DNA of 64,000 nt from Heterohyrax brucei (Eukaryota; Chordata; Mammalia; Hyracoidea; Procaviidae), in contig CM053143.1 in NCBI GenBank assembly GCA_028571685.1, positions 195,183,829 through 195,247,828 of the forward strand, in the 5' to 3' direction. How positions within the stretch are numbered: position 1 is the first letter of the stretch; the number at the start of each line of letters is the position of its first letter. The translations under genes and the position numbers were made by a program. Shown one piece after another: positions 11,752 through 21,204 of the stretch. The notes beneath the pieces are model-generated. The model was not told the DNA's origin. It worked only from the letters and a program-made list of their open reading frames with translations, and searched no databases.

Positions 11752-12292
11752 CTCCGCGGCCTCTCTCGGTCTCTCTGTGTCTCTCCGTCTCTCTCGGTCT
11801 CTCTGTGTCTCTCCCCCTCTCTCGGTCTCTCTGTGTCTCTCCCCTTCTCTCGGTCTCTCTGTGTCTCTCCCCCTCTCTCGGTCTCTCTGTGTCTCTCCCC
11901 CTCTCTCGGTCTCTCTGTGTCTCTCCCCCTCTCTCGGTCTCTCTGTGTCTCTCCCCCCTCTCGGTCTCTCTGTGTCTCTCCGTCTCTCTCGGTCTCTCTG
12001 TGTCTCTCCCCCTCTCTCGATCTCTCTGTGTCTCTCCCCCTCTCTCGGTCTCTCTGTGTCTCTCCGTCTCTCTCGGTCTCTCTGTGTCTCTCCCCCTCTC
12101 TCGGTCTCTCTGTGTCTCTCCGTCTCTCTCGGTCTCTCTGTGTCTCTCCCCCTCTCTCGGTCTCTCTGTGTCTCTCCCCCTCTCTCGGTCTCTCTGTGTC
12201 TCTCCCCCTCTCTCGGTCTCTCTGTGTCTCTCCGTCTCTCTCAGTCTCTCTGTGTCTCTCCCCCCCTCGGTCTCTCTGTGTCTTTCTCTGTG
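11752..12292. repeat. 28-bp CT-rich tandem array, about 19 copies
   Basis: Units of the form CGGTCTCTCTGTGTCTCTCC plus a variable CCCCTCTCT/GTCTCTCT end repeat about 19 times. Because no unit contains a stop in any frame, long open frames (up to 332 codons) appear on both strands; these are not genes. Confidence 0.95.
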
Positions 12293-12715
12293 ATGACACA
12301 CTGTTTGGAGAGAAGGCCAGGTCACCCCTTGTCAGCAAGAACGCCCCCAGACTCTCCCTTGCTCAGTCACTGCCTGGGGCGGGCTTCTGGAAAGGACAAC
12401 AGGGAGCAGGACTCTGCGGTCCCTGGCCATGGCACGCCTTCTGTCCTGCGCACCTGGGGCAGTCCTTGTACCCCGGGGTCGAGGTTGGGCGTCCCAGCTG
12501 GCGCCTGTTCCTTCTCTCACTCCTCCGGATTCTTCTTCTCTATCGTCACAGCCCCTGATCCCCAGACCTTGGAACAGAGGGAGCGATGAGGCGTTGTTGA
12601 GGTCCTTTTCTGAAATCGCCTCCTCCTTTCCGTCTGTGGTGTTGGCTGAGGGCAGGTGTGCTGTTGGCTGACAGCCGTGTCAGCCCTCCATCCCGGCTGT
12701 TACTGTGGGGTGCTG
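12293..12715. other. Unique intergenic sequence
   Basis: Nothing recognised between the CT array and the RTE fragment. Confidence 0.5.
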
Positions 12716-12795
12716 TCCAGGCAGCCGTGACTCACGGTGACCCTGTGATCAGCAGAACAAAGCCTTACCTGGCCCCGTCCCGTTCTCACTACCAC

Positions 12796-13192
12796 TGTTG
12801 AAATGAGGAAGGGCACAGTAAAAATTGGAGGTATTAAACAAAGCCCCAGAAAATACCATAGAATAATCTCACCTTTGTCTTACAAAACACTGTCACAAGA
12901 CAAGCCTGGGGGCAACCTTGCAAGTGACAGCCTGCAAGGGATCCCTAGACCTTGACCACATTTTACAACTAATAGGAGTTAACCAATCAATGTAAAGGTC
13001 AGTTCACCCTCCCTGCTTTGCAATCTCACGACTTAAATACTGGGCGCTGAGGAAACTCCCCGTCGCCCCCTGCTCTGTGTAGCTTGGGTTGCGTCCCTGG
13101 TGCACCAGTATTTTTCCTATTGGGCATATTTTTTAATAAAATTTAACCTTTAAAGTAACAGTGTCGCATCTTGAAAATCGCGGACCCTAACA
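12796..13192 (+). mobile_element. Solo LTR, 397 bases, nested in RTE
   Basis: It starts TG, ends CA, and is flanked by CCAC (12792-12795 and 13193-13196). It carries a TATA-like TTAAATA near 13030 and AATAAA at 13135-13140. The 4-base duplication suggests a class I ERV. No internal viral sequence is present. Confidence 0.75.
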
Positions 13193-13354
13193 CCACTGTT
13201 GCCGTGTTGGGGCCGGTAATGGTGGCCAGCGTGTTGGAGCATCTCGTTGAGGGTCTTCCTCTTTTTCGCTGACCTTCTACCGAGAATGATGCCCTTTTCC
13301 AGAGACTGGTCCCTCCCGACAACTTGTCAAAAGTACGGGAGACCAAGTCCTGCC

Positions 13355-13845
13355 TGAGGGAACTCTGTCCCTGAAATGCAGGGAGATCATTGAGAAGAGT
13401 CTGTCCCTGACATCCGGGGAGGATCAGATCCGCCACCAGCTGAACACAGCCGGGTAGGCCCCACCCAGTAGAACCATAAAACCGTAAATAACTTTGTGCC
13501 TGTCTTCCCCACCTTCCTAATGGAAAGCTCTTCCCTTATCAAAGTCTTGACCATAAACAAACCTTAGCCCTTCCCCCTCTGATCAACCTTCCTTCCTTAC
13601 TCAGACCCTAAGTCTCCTAACCAGAATTTCTTACCATCTCTCTTTCTTTCCTTATCAAATCATAAACCCCCTCACCCTGTACAATGTCATTGACTCTTAA
13701 AACTTTTAAAAAAATCTGCCTTACTAGGGAGGGCCGGGCTGCGCCACTTAGCTCAGACTCCACTCTCTTTCTCTCCCGACAAGCTTCCCTGGAACCTTGG
13801 ACTGGTGTGTCTCTGCTTCAGCTTTGGGCCACCCTCTCCCCAACA
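13355..13845 (+). mobile_element. Second solo LTR, 491 bases, nested in same RTE
   Basis: It starts TGAGGG and ends CCAACA, exactly where the RTE reading breaks (GTCCTGCC) and resumes (TCGCCATCC). The flanking duplication TGCC/CGCC is imperfect, consistent with CpG decay. The R/U5-like part is pyrimidine-rich (CTCTCTTTCTCTCCCGACAA). No internal genes. Confidence 0.6.
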
Positions 13846-13872
13846 TCGCCATCCTTGGTTCTAAGGCTCCCT

Positions 13873-15322
13873 GTTGTTGAGGGCACAGAAGATGGGACAG
13901 GGGACAGTTCCTCCTTGGTGGTATGCTTGCAATTAGGGATGCCACCACCAGGGGGCAGCGCGGGGAAGAGAATGGGTGGCCTGTGCAGTCCACCACTTTT
14001 CTCACCAAGAGGGAAGGTGCGGAGTCTCCCAGCTGCTCGGCGTTCAGCAGACAGTTACAGTTTGAATGGTCTGGGGTGTTACAGTTCACTGACGTGTGCA
14101 GAACTCATACCGGGTCTTTGCCTCTCACCTCTCCAGGTCATGCAGGGTAAGCCACAGGTGTGAGGGGCAGCAGGGCCTGCGACAACTGGCAAGCTCAGAG
14201 CGTGACTGGTCTCGGGGAGGAGTGGCCTGTGATCCCAGACGCCTTCTTTGCCTGGTGTTGTCAGGGTGGCTTTTGATTCCTGAGTGGCTGGTGCAATCCC
14301 ACAGTGAAATGATCCCGTTGACTGTGGTGTGGCTCCACGCTGGGTGCGTGCAGAGGTGAGGCAAGGAGGCGGCTGATCTCTGTGGGGGCTGTCGGCTTTG
14401 ACATGCGCTCTGGGCGGCAGGAGTCCGCACAGCTGGTGGTCAGAGCGGGCCACTGCCTGGCAAGCCCACCTTTCCAAGGAAGTGGTTTGGGCAGAAGCTG
14501 TCGCTGACTCGGGGAAGGCGGGCAACACAGGACTCAAGCTTCGAGAGGGAGTTGGGATGAGGGGAGCTGTGTTCTGTGTAGTGGGGGGCTGTCCCTGGTG
14601 GCTCACTGAGTCTCTCCTGGGGTTGGACCCCGCTAGGAGCTGGACTTGTCCCTCCCTGGGGGTCTGACCCATGGGGAGAGTATAAGACCTGGAGGGACAC
14701 AGCTGAGAAGGGTGCAGGGAGGCCATAGCTAAGCCTGTGAAGAGGGACGGGATTCTTGAGGGAGGAGACATCCAGCTGAAGCCCAGGCTGGGCCTGCCCA
14801 GCAGGTGACAGTGTTGGAGGGGCATGCTGGGGCAGGAACAGCATTCTGAATCACCTGGAAGGACACTGGCTGGGCCAGGTTTGGGCTCAGCAGGCCAGTA
14901 TGCAGGCCCCTCAAGCCATGCACGCCATGCCTGAGACCCCAGACCCTCAGCTCCACAGTGGGTCTCTCTAACACCTGTTAGAGAGGTCGTCAGATTCAGG
15001 AGGGCACTGGGCCTAAGCCACAGGCTCCACCTCTTCAGGGTTGGGGTCCCAGCTCCCCCACTCAGCAACGGTTTCCATTGTGCTGAAGCTCATCACCCAC
15101 AAAGACCTGTGAGCAAAGCCACAAGCCTCTGTGATGGCAGATGGATGCATCTCACCCCTGACATATTTCTGGCTGTATATTTTTCATCCTAATTAAACTC
15201 TCCTCAAAAATACCCCCTCATCTCCCAGCACAAGGACAAACGCTGAGCCCTGGAACACCCAGCCTGGGAATGCCAATGCCGGCCCAGCCCCGCTGACTTC
15301 CCCCAACTGCACATCCCCCCCA
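13873..15322. other. Unique intergenic sequence
   Basis: It contains the CTCF-like motif at 13945-13958. A 329-codon minus frame at 14079-15068 has no recognisable domain and no splice context, so it is not called as a gene. Confidence 0.5.
13945..13958 (+). promoter_or_regulatory. CTCF-like motif, plus orientation
   Basis: CCACCAGGGGGCAG is a full match to the CTCF core consensus, placed about 6.6 kb upstream of ABLIM2 exon 1 and pointing toward the gene. It lies just right of an antisense RTE copy interrupted by two solo LTRs. Confidence 0.55.
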
Positions 15323-15880
15323 TGTGAAAAGAGTTACCCTTAGAACAGTTTAAGAAAGGCACAGGGTGGGGGACGGTAGGTGTTTACTGTCCCCACAAGA
15401 AGAGATAAAATAAAGAGCAAAGTAGGAACAAATAGAGATTATAACCTTTAGACCCCTCCTCCTGTACCTTTTAACCTTGAGGTATTGGTAGGGCTGATTG
15501 AGCTCGGGGCATAACTTTGTTTTCACTGCCAATTATCACGACAACACACTTGTCGGGGCCATAACCTAGAAGGCCCTAATGATCAATATGTAAAGAGACC
15601 ACTTGTCTTGGGCCATTATCCAGAAGGCCCTAATAATTAACATGAAAAAAAGGAGACCATGAGGTATAGGCTTCAAGTTAGCCAATAGCTTATGTGGTCA
15701 GGGGGCAGGGTGAAAATCACGTCACTTCGACTATAAAAATAAAGACAGACAGACCTTTTTGGGCCGCCATTCTCCAAAACTCTTTCTTGTCTCTCTCAAT
15801 TCATTTCCTTGCCAATGCCATTTCCCTCCCTCTGTGGGGCCCCCCGAAAGTTGTTGGGGCTGGCTCCTGGCACCACTGGG
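15323..15880 (+). mobile_element. Probable solo ERV LTR
   Basis: A U3-like part carries a roughly 55-base imperfect direct repeat (15547-15600 and 15601-15658, sharing AGAAGGCCCTAAT). It is followed by TATAAAAATAA at 15732-15742 and a pyrimidine-rich R/U5-like tail (CTCTTTCTTGTCTCTCTC). Ends are not fixed because I found no target-site duplication. Confidence 0.5.
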
Positions 15881-16784
15881 ATATTTATCCTCTGTGCCTC
15901 AGTTCCCCCTTTGGAAGGTGGGGAAGATAATAAGATGGGGCTTTGGAGAACCACCTGCAAGACTTGGGCTGGTGCTTCCCTCTCCGGCCCTGCAGAGAGA
16001 GGACTAGTGCCCTGCTCGGGGTCCTGGGGGATTGAACCAGTGTACGTCCTTGGTCGGCAATAACAGGCAGAGGGTGAGGGCAGCAAGTGTGGGTGAAGAG
16101 GTATGACGGCTATGTTACGTGGTGGCTTGGCTATGCCATGACTCCCAGTGGCTTGGCAGGTGTCATGTAACTGCCCTGTTTTGGGATCTGATGTGATCAG
16201 TTGACAGGAGAGCTGTCTTGGAGCTGTGTCTGTCTTGCAGCCACTGTGCCCAGGTGCTCGGGCAAAGCTTGCTGCCTCTCCAACTTGCACCTAGTTTGGA
16301 CCCTCTGACTTCAGGGTCTTGGGATGGGGGCCGGCAGCTGCAGCTTGACCTGCAGGTTTTGGTTTGTCAGCCCTGCAGCCGCTGGAGTTGTTTGACTCCT
16401 GACCCACAGATTTGGGACCTGCTAGCCTCCACTGCTGTGTGAGTCATTCCCTTGAAGTCCCTCTCTTTTTCTATGTTTATATACAGGCTTCACTGGCTTT
16501 GCTCCTCTAGAGAACCCAGCCTAAGACCAGAGGGCAGCAGGGCTACTGCCTGGGCACCCACCCGGAAGGGGCCCCCAGATGAGTGAGGTGGGGAGTGCCC
16601 TGGGGTCACTTCACAAGCTCTTGAGGTGGGATGGTTCCCAAGGACGGACTTGGGTCCCTCTGCTGCCTGCTGGGAGCAGCTGGCTCACTGCTGGGTTTGA
16701 GGACAACGGCAGGGAGGGTGGGGGATGGCACACCACTGCCTCTGGCTGCCCATTTCTTTGTCACCTCCCCACTGGGCCCACGTA
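15881..16784. other. Unique intergenic sequence with MIR fragment
   Basis: CTCTGTGCCTCAGTTCCCCC at 15890-15909 marks a short MIR remnant. A weak CTCF-like core lies at 16526-16538. Confidence 0.5.
16526..16538 (+). promoter_or_regulatory. Second CTCF-like core, plus orientation
   Basis: ACCAGAGGGCAGC fits the ACYAGRGGGCRSY part of the CTCF consensus, but the upstream half is poor, so this is weaker than the site at 13945. Confidence 0.35.
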
Positions 16785-17275
16785 TGTCGTCTCAATAGTT
16801 TCTACATGTGCCATTCACTGACGCTGATCATTCTTTGATTGTGCGACTATTCTGGCTGTCCTTTTCTGGATCATTCCACCAGCCTTAACATGCAGTCACT
16901 GCCCCTAAGCTATGCTCCCCTTTCTCTTCCCTCCCCATCCAGTAACCACCACTAATCTCTGGTTCCTGTAGACGCGCTTGTTTCAATATGAGAGCTGCAA
17001 TGGCAGCTGTCCTCTTGTGTCTGACTCTTTCAGTTGGCATCGAGTTTCTAAGCTTCATCCCCGTTGTAGCTCTTGTGAGAACCTCACGTCTCTTTATGAT
17101 TGAATAGTATTCTGTTGTACAGATGTTACCACATTTGCTTATCCATTCACCTGCTGATGGACACTGCGGTGGTTTCCACCTTCCAGCTACCATGAAAACT
17201 GTTGCAATGAACACAGGTGTACTGGTTTCCGCTGGCGTTCCTGTCTTCTCTTCCTCTGGGCATGTACTCGCTGGA
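16785..17275 (-). mobile_element. L1 ORF2 3'-end fragment, antisense
   Basis: The minus strand encodes fragments such as TTEYYSIIKRREVL and NSMPTERVRHKRT, the C-terminal part of L1 ORF2 and start of the 3' UTR. The plus-strand phrase CTTATCCATTCACCTGCTGA is typical of antisense L1. It is old and truncated. Confidence 0.8.
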
Positions 17276-18667
17276 TCCTCAGGATGCGCTTTTAATCAGC
17301 ATGTAAAGGATTTTGGTTTGCCTGTTGTCCTATTGGGGGCCTCCTGTGCCAGGGAGCCCCTCACTGGAAGCCTACTGATGGCCCCGACCTCAAGGCTTAG
17401 TGTCACTGTTGCCCCTCAGACCCAGGCCTGAGGGAAAATCAGGCAGCAGCACGTTTATAGAATGAACCACAGGGATATTTTCTTCATGAGAAGAGGACGG
17501 GGCACATTAAAGGGCGGGCGAGTGAACGACTGAGTGGACGAACGAATGAATGAAGTGCGTGTGAAATGCAGCCTCAAGTGGAGGCGATATGTTCTTCTCC
17601 CAGCCTGCATCGGTGGCAGTGATGACAAAGAGGACCATCCCTGCCTTTGTGACAGGTGCTCTGGGGGCTTTACCGGTGGTGACTCATGTCCTCCCCCAAC
17701 AGCCCTGTGAGGAAGGCTTTGTGGTTTGACGAGAGGGAAACTGAGGCACGGAAAAGGTCAGCAAGTCACCCAGGTCATACACCCCTACAGGTGGCTGGAG
17801 CACGGAGGGACTGAGGACCGAAGCCTGATTCAGTCAATCCCAGTCCAGTAGCACAGTTCCTTGAGCAGCATCTCCACGAGGATGGAGCCAGAAGGAAGAG
17901 AAGGAGGCAGGCCACCCACCTCGTCCCGGCCATCTCCTACCATGCTCCACCCCCACCACACCTCACCGTCCCCCACACCACCCCACTCCGCACTGCCCCA
18001 CCTGGAGTTACCTTCTTGGGGAACTGGCTGGACAGGAGCAGACTGAAGTGGTGGGCAACGCCATAGGGACAAGGCCCACCCTGGCCTTCAGCTTGCTGGG
18101 TGGCTTTGGGGAGGGCCTCTTGGGCCCCAGTGTCCCCTCCCTCAGGAAAAGAGGCCTGAACCTCTGACACAGAGCCCCGTCAAGCTGAGATGGCACTGAT
18201 TCCTCTTGCAGAGCTTGTGAGAGGCAGGCTAGCCCCATAGGAGGCTTGGGGTGCTCACAGCCCGTGGGCTGGCAGGGAGCAGGGTGCCACCTCACAGGGA
18301 CATACAGGGAGCAATTGTCCCCTGCACCTGGGTTTCCCCTCATCCCTCTGTCTTCTCTGCGGGCAGAGTGGGGAAATCATGGCAGAGCTCACAGGACCCT
18401 GGGGATGTGAGAGGTTCATGTTGACGCTCAGGAGCGAGCAGAGGCCCCAGGGTGGCGGCTGGTCAGCTTCAGCCAGAGTGCTAACGTTGGGGCTGTCGCT
18501 GTCTCACAGGGTGAGAGCCCAGGGCCGGCATGAAGCTCAGTGTCCCCGCTGGGCCCTCTCTCCTGTCCGTTTATCCAAGAGGTACCTGTGGGGTGGCTGG
18601 TCTGGGCTGCCCCTGTGCAGGGGACTGAGAACACTGATAATAAGATCATAACAAGATCCAAGACACC
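17276..18667. other. Unique intergenic sequence with MIR
   Basis: An antisense MIR lies at about 17665-17830 (GAGGGAAACTGAGGCACGGA). Nothing else is recognised. Confidence 0.5.
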
Positions 18668-19014
18668 GTCTTAGTCTCTTGGCACTGCTAACACAGAAAC
18701 ACAAGGGGACAGCCTTGAGGAGCTCAAGTTTATTTCCTTGCAGGTTGGAAGCTAGAATTCAGGGTGCCCACTCTAAATGACAGCTCTGGGGCAGGTCTGT
18801 CTCTTCTTCCTGATGTCCCCACTACCCGAGTCTCCCCGCTCTGTGACCTGAGCTCTTACCTTTCTAAGGTGACTGACTTACTAGACAGTGCACACTGAGG
18901 GGGCCTCACTAACATGACAAAGGAAACCCTCTTCCCAAATGGGGTTACATCCACAGGTACAGGAGTTTAGAATTTACAGCACATATTTTGGGGCACACAG
19001 TTCAATCTGTAAAC
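18668..19014 (-). mobile_element. MaLR-type LTR, antisense (second subfamily)
   Basis: It runs from GTCTTAGTCTCTTGGCACTG to CACAGTTCAATCTGTAAACA, the same plan as the other MaLR copies with a different middle. Confidence 0.7.
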
Positions 19015-20109
19015 AGACAGAATTGTTGGCTGACTGATGCTGGGCCAAAGCCAGGATCAGCTCCTGCCATCCTCAGTGGTGTCCTAGTAGCTAGGACTGC
19101 TCTTGATTCCCTCCAGTGACAAAGACTGAGACACTGGGTAAGTACTTGCACCAGGCAGACCCTGGGTCAACTATGCCCCACCACTTTGGGGTGGCAGGAA
19201 TGGCAGGCGAGGTCTCTGCCCTCCTCAGGATCGAGGGTTCAAACTGAAGGCGCCCAGACACTGCCAGCTCCTTCAGAGGGGAGGGGCTTGTCCCTCTGCT
19301 GGAGGAGGAGAGTGGGGATGGACAGCCTGTGGTCCCCACAGTGCTGTCGGTGTCCATCACACCGTGTTGGTGCAGAGGGCCCCAGCGGGCAGGCACTGGG
19401 GCCCTGCTGGGGGAGGCAGCCTTCGGCTGACAGGCTTCCTGGGACCCCCGGGTGCAGCCGCAGTGAGTGGTCCCCAGTGACTAGTTCCTCAGGGTTTGGC
19501 TGTCCCCAGAACCCATGTGCTTCCGGCTTCCTGTCCTGGCCCCTGTCCTGGTAGATGGACCCTAAGGAAGGCCCGGGAGAAAACCGCTGTTGACTTTGCT
19601 CCTGTGTCCCGTATCCTACATTCTCTATGGCCTCCTCCCTGCTGACAGCACCCCGCCAACAGCTGGAGCTCCAGGTAAACGGCCCTGCCCCTCGCCCCAC
19701 GCTGTGCAGTCCCTGAGACTCGGGCCCCCAAAGCTCCTCCAGTCCCCCCCCCCACTGCATTCTGCCTCCTCTGCTGCTCCCCGTCCAGGCCTCTGCACCT
19801 GTCAGCTCTGGCATACAGTGGGGCCCCCGCCCGTTTATTCCCCGACTGTCCCCCACCCTCCATGCCAGGCGCCCGACGTCAGAGGGGAGTCTGGCACTGC
19901 GGGACTGAGCCCGGGAAGGCGATGGCGGGCGCCACCCTCCCCTGTCCAGGCCTATCGGAGCCCCAGCCAGGAGTCCCACCCCAGCCTGTGCCACCTAGTC
20001 GCGCGCCGTTACTGCGGCCTCAGTTTCCCTGTCTATAAATGGGGAAAAAGAGAATGACCAACAAGGCCTTAATGGATCCTTGCAGACCCACGAGAACTGC
20101 ACAAGCTTC
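19015..20109. other. Unique sequence upstream of ABLIM2 promoter
   Basis: GC-rich single-copy sequence. A short sense MIR remnant (GCGGCCTCAGTTTCCCTGTC) lies at about 20012-20050, about 0.5 kb upstream of the start codon. Nothing else is recognised. Confidence 0.5.
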
Positions 20110-20233
20110 CTTTGCCCTCCGCCGCCCTGCAGGCGACGCTCGAGCTCTCAGAGTGACCGCCACCCAGGCCGCGGTGACAGCTCTGCGGAGACCACGGAGC
20201 TAAAGCCAAGGGCCGCAGCGAGTGCTGACTTCG

Positions 20234-20245
20234 TGCGCCTGCGCG
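20234..20245. promoter_or_regulatory. NRF1-like site in ABLIM2 promoter
   Basis: The sequence TGCGCCTGCGCG is one base off the palindromic NRF1 consensus TGCGCATGCGCA. It lies about 330 bases upstream of the ABLIM2 start codon in the CpG island. Confidence 0.6.
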
Positions 20246-20253
20246 GGCCGCGC

Positions 20254-20275
20254 TGCCTGCTGGGACTTGGAGTCC
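20254..20275 (-). promoter_or_regulatory. ZNF143-like site, antisense
   Basis: On the minus strand this reads ACTCCAAGTCCCAGCAGGCA, close to the ZNF143/THAP11 (SBS) consensus ACTACAAYTCCCAGCATGC. It lies in the CpG island and pairs with an oppositely oriented copy about 70 bases downstream. Confidence 0.6.
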
Positions 20276-20324
20276 AGGAGGCGGGTGACAAGGCCACCCA
20301 AGCAGAGCGGTGGGGAGGCGATGC

Positions 20325-20342
20325 CTACATTTCCCAGAGTGC
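20325..20342 (+). promoter_or_regulatory. ZNF143-like site, sense
   Basis: CTACATTTCCCAGAGTGC matches the SBS/ZNF143 consensus core (ACTACAATTCCCAGAATGC) with few changes. It is inverted relative to the site at 20254-20275 and sits just before the GC boxes. Confidence 0.6.
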
Positions 20343-20360
20343 CCCGCCACGGTCCTCCAG

Positions 20361-20412
20361 GGGCGGGGCCTGAGGGACCGGGGCGTGGTCATGGGCGGGG
20401 CGGGGCGGGGCC
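20361..20412 (+). promoter_or_regulatory. Cluster of GC boxes (Sp1-type)
   Basis: GGGCGGGGCC at 20361-20370 and an overlapping run of three GGGCGGGGC units at 20393-20412 are classic Sp/KLF sites, some 170-215 bases upstream of the start codon. Confidence 0.6.
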
Positions 20413-20576
20413 TCGCCGGGGCTGCAGCGGGATGCCGGGCGCGCGCGGGTGCTGCGCGGAGCCGGCGGCGGGAGGACGGACCCGCGGACAGAGGGACAGG
20501 CGGGCCCGCGGGCTCGGCGCCTGCGGGCTGGGGCAGCGGGGCCCCGGGCCGCTGCGACCCTGAGGCCGCCGCCGCG

Positions 20577-20586
20577 ATGAGCGCAG
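20577..20586 (+). CDS. ABLIM2: ABLIM2 coding exon 1 (start codon plus 7 bases)
   Basis: This tiny coding exon holds ATG AGC GCA and one further G, then a good donor (GTGAGC) at 20587. Joined in phase 1 to the exon at 63117 it gives the N-terminus MSAVSQPQAAPDALEK, which matches the ABLIM2 start I know from human (MSAVSQPQAAP...). The ATG has a purine (G) at -3 and sits at the end of a GCC-rich leader inside a CpG island. ABLIM2 is an actin-binding LIM protein with four LIM domains and a C-terminal villin headpiece, expressed mainly in skeletal muscle and brain, where it links F-actin to STARS/SRF signalling. The 5' UTR start is not determinable from sequence. An in-frame upstream ATG exists at 20310, but it probably lies upstream of or near the transcription start. 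The call rests on the join with exon 2, since ten bases alone prove nothing. Confidence 0.88.
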
Positions 20587-21037
20587 GTGAGCGTGGGGAC
20601 TGGAGCACAGTGGTGGGGTGTCGCGGGGCGCAGCTGCGGGGCAGGGACGGTGGCGCGGCGGCCGCCCGGGGCTCCACCCGGCGTCCGCTCCGGGGCTGGG
20701 CCGCCCGAGGGTCTGAACCGGCCCGGCCCCTGCGCCCCGGCCCCCCTTTCTGCTCGCGCTGCCTGGGAGGAGCTGGGGTGCCGGGGGCGCCCGGATGCAG
20801 AGAGCGCTCAGGGTCCGGGTCGGGGCCCGGGTCGGGGCCCGGGTCGGTCCCGGTCTGGTCAGGTCGGAGGCACCCCGACCAGAGGGCTTTGCAGCGGGGG
20901 CGCCGCCCTGGAGTGGCTCCCGCGGCGCCGGGCTGGGAGCGGCAGCGCAGCGGATTTGGGGGCGCGGAGACCGAATGTGTGTCAGGGCGGCCGGCAGCTC
21001 GGCGCTGCAGCTCCAGCCCTTCCTGCGCCCTCCTTCA

Positions 21038-21204
21038 CCATCAGCTCCTGCCTTGTCCCCAGCCCCGCCTAGCCCTCTCTGACAACAGTACAGACAAGGT
21101 GACGAAGCAATCATCGTCCCGGCTGAGCCTCAGTCCGTGTTGGTGGCTAAGAGCTGAAGGGGAAACTGAGGCACAGGCACGGAAGTCCTCCAGCCCAAGG
21201 CCCC
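21038..21204 (+). repeat. Left arm of near-perfect inverted duplication
   Basis: This 167-base block is the reverse complement of 22747-22914 with, by my reading, one substitution and one single-base indel. It contains part of an old MIR element. The MIR stops abruptly at 21204, whereas in the right arm it continues past the arm boundary, so this left arm looks like the derived copy. Confidence 0.9.

Larger units (their letters stand above)
12716..13872 (-). mobile_element. Antisense RTE LINE 3' part, split by two solo LTRs
   Basis: Three RTE pieces (12716-12795, 13193-13354, 13846-13872) together follow the RTE antisense order seen intact at 56290-56831: GTGACTCACGGTGACCC, then GAGGGTCTTCCTCTTTTTCG, then CGCCATCCTTGGTTCTAAGG. 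No usable reverse-transcriptase frame remains. Confidence 0.75.
20110..21035 (+). promoter_or_regulatory. ABLIM2: ABLIM2 CpG-island promoter and 5' UTR region
   Basis: This roughly 0.9 kb stretch is very GC-rich and full of CpG, and it brackets coding exon 1. No TATA box is seen, as expected for a CpG-island promoter with dispersed starts. It holds an NRF1-like palindrome at 20234-20245 (TGCGCCTGCGCG), inverted ZNF143-like motifs at 20254-20275 and 20325-20342, and GC boxes at 20361-20370 and 20393-20412. The exact transcription start is unknown but should lie between about 20.35 and 20.55 kb. An intact promoter next to the first coding exon agrees with the gene call. Confidence 0.8.

Noticed and set aside
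11560..12589. Open frames of up to 332 codons on + and 216 codons on - strand
   Set aside because: They run through the 28-bp CT array, which has no stops in any frame. The peptides are pure repeat translation.
14079..15068. 329-codon frame on the minus strand
   Set aside because: It has no recognisable domain, no splice or promoter context, and a composition typical of GC-rich noncoding DNA.
1..20100. SH3TC1 exons, expected upstream by human synteny
   Set aside because: I found no sequence matching SH3TC1 coding exons. Its first exon is presumably outside the window or noncoding.
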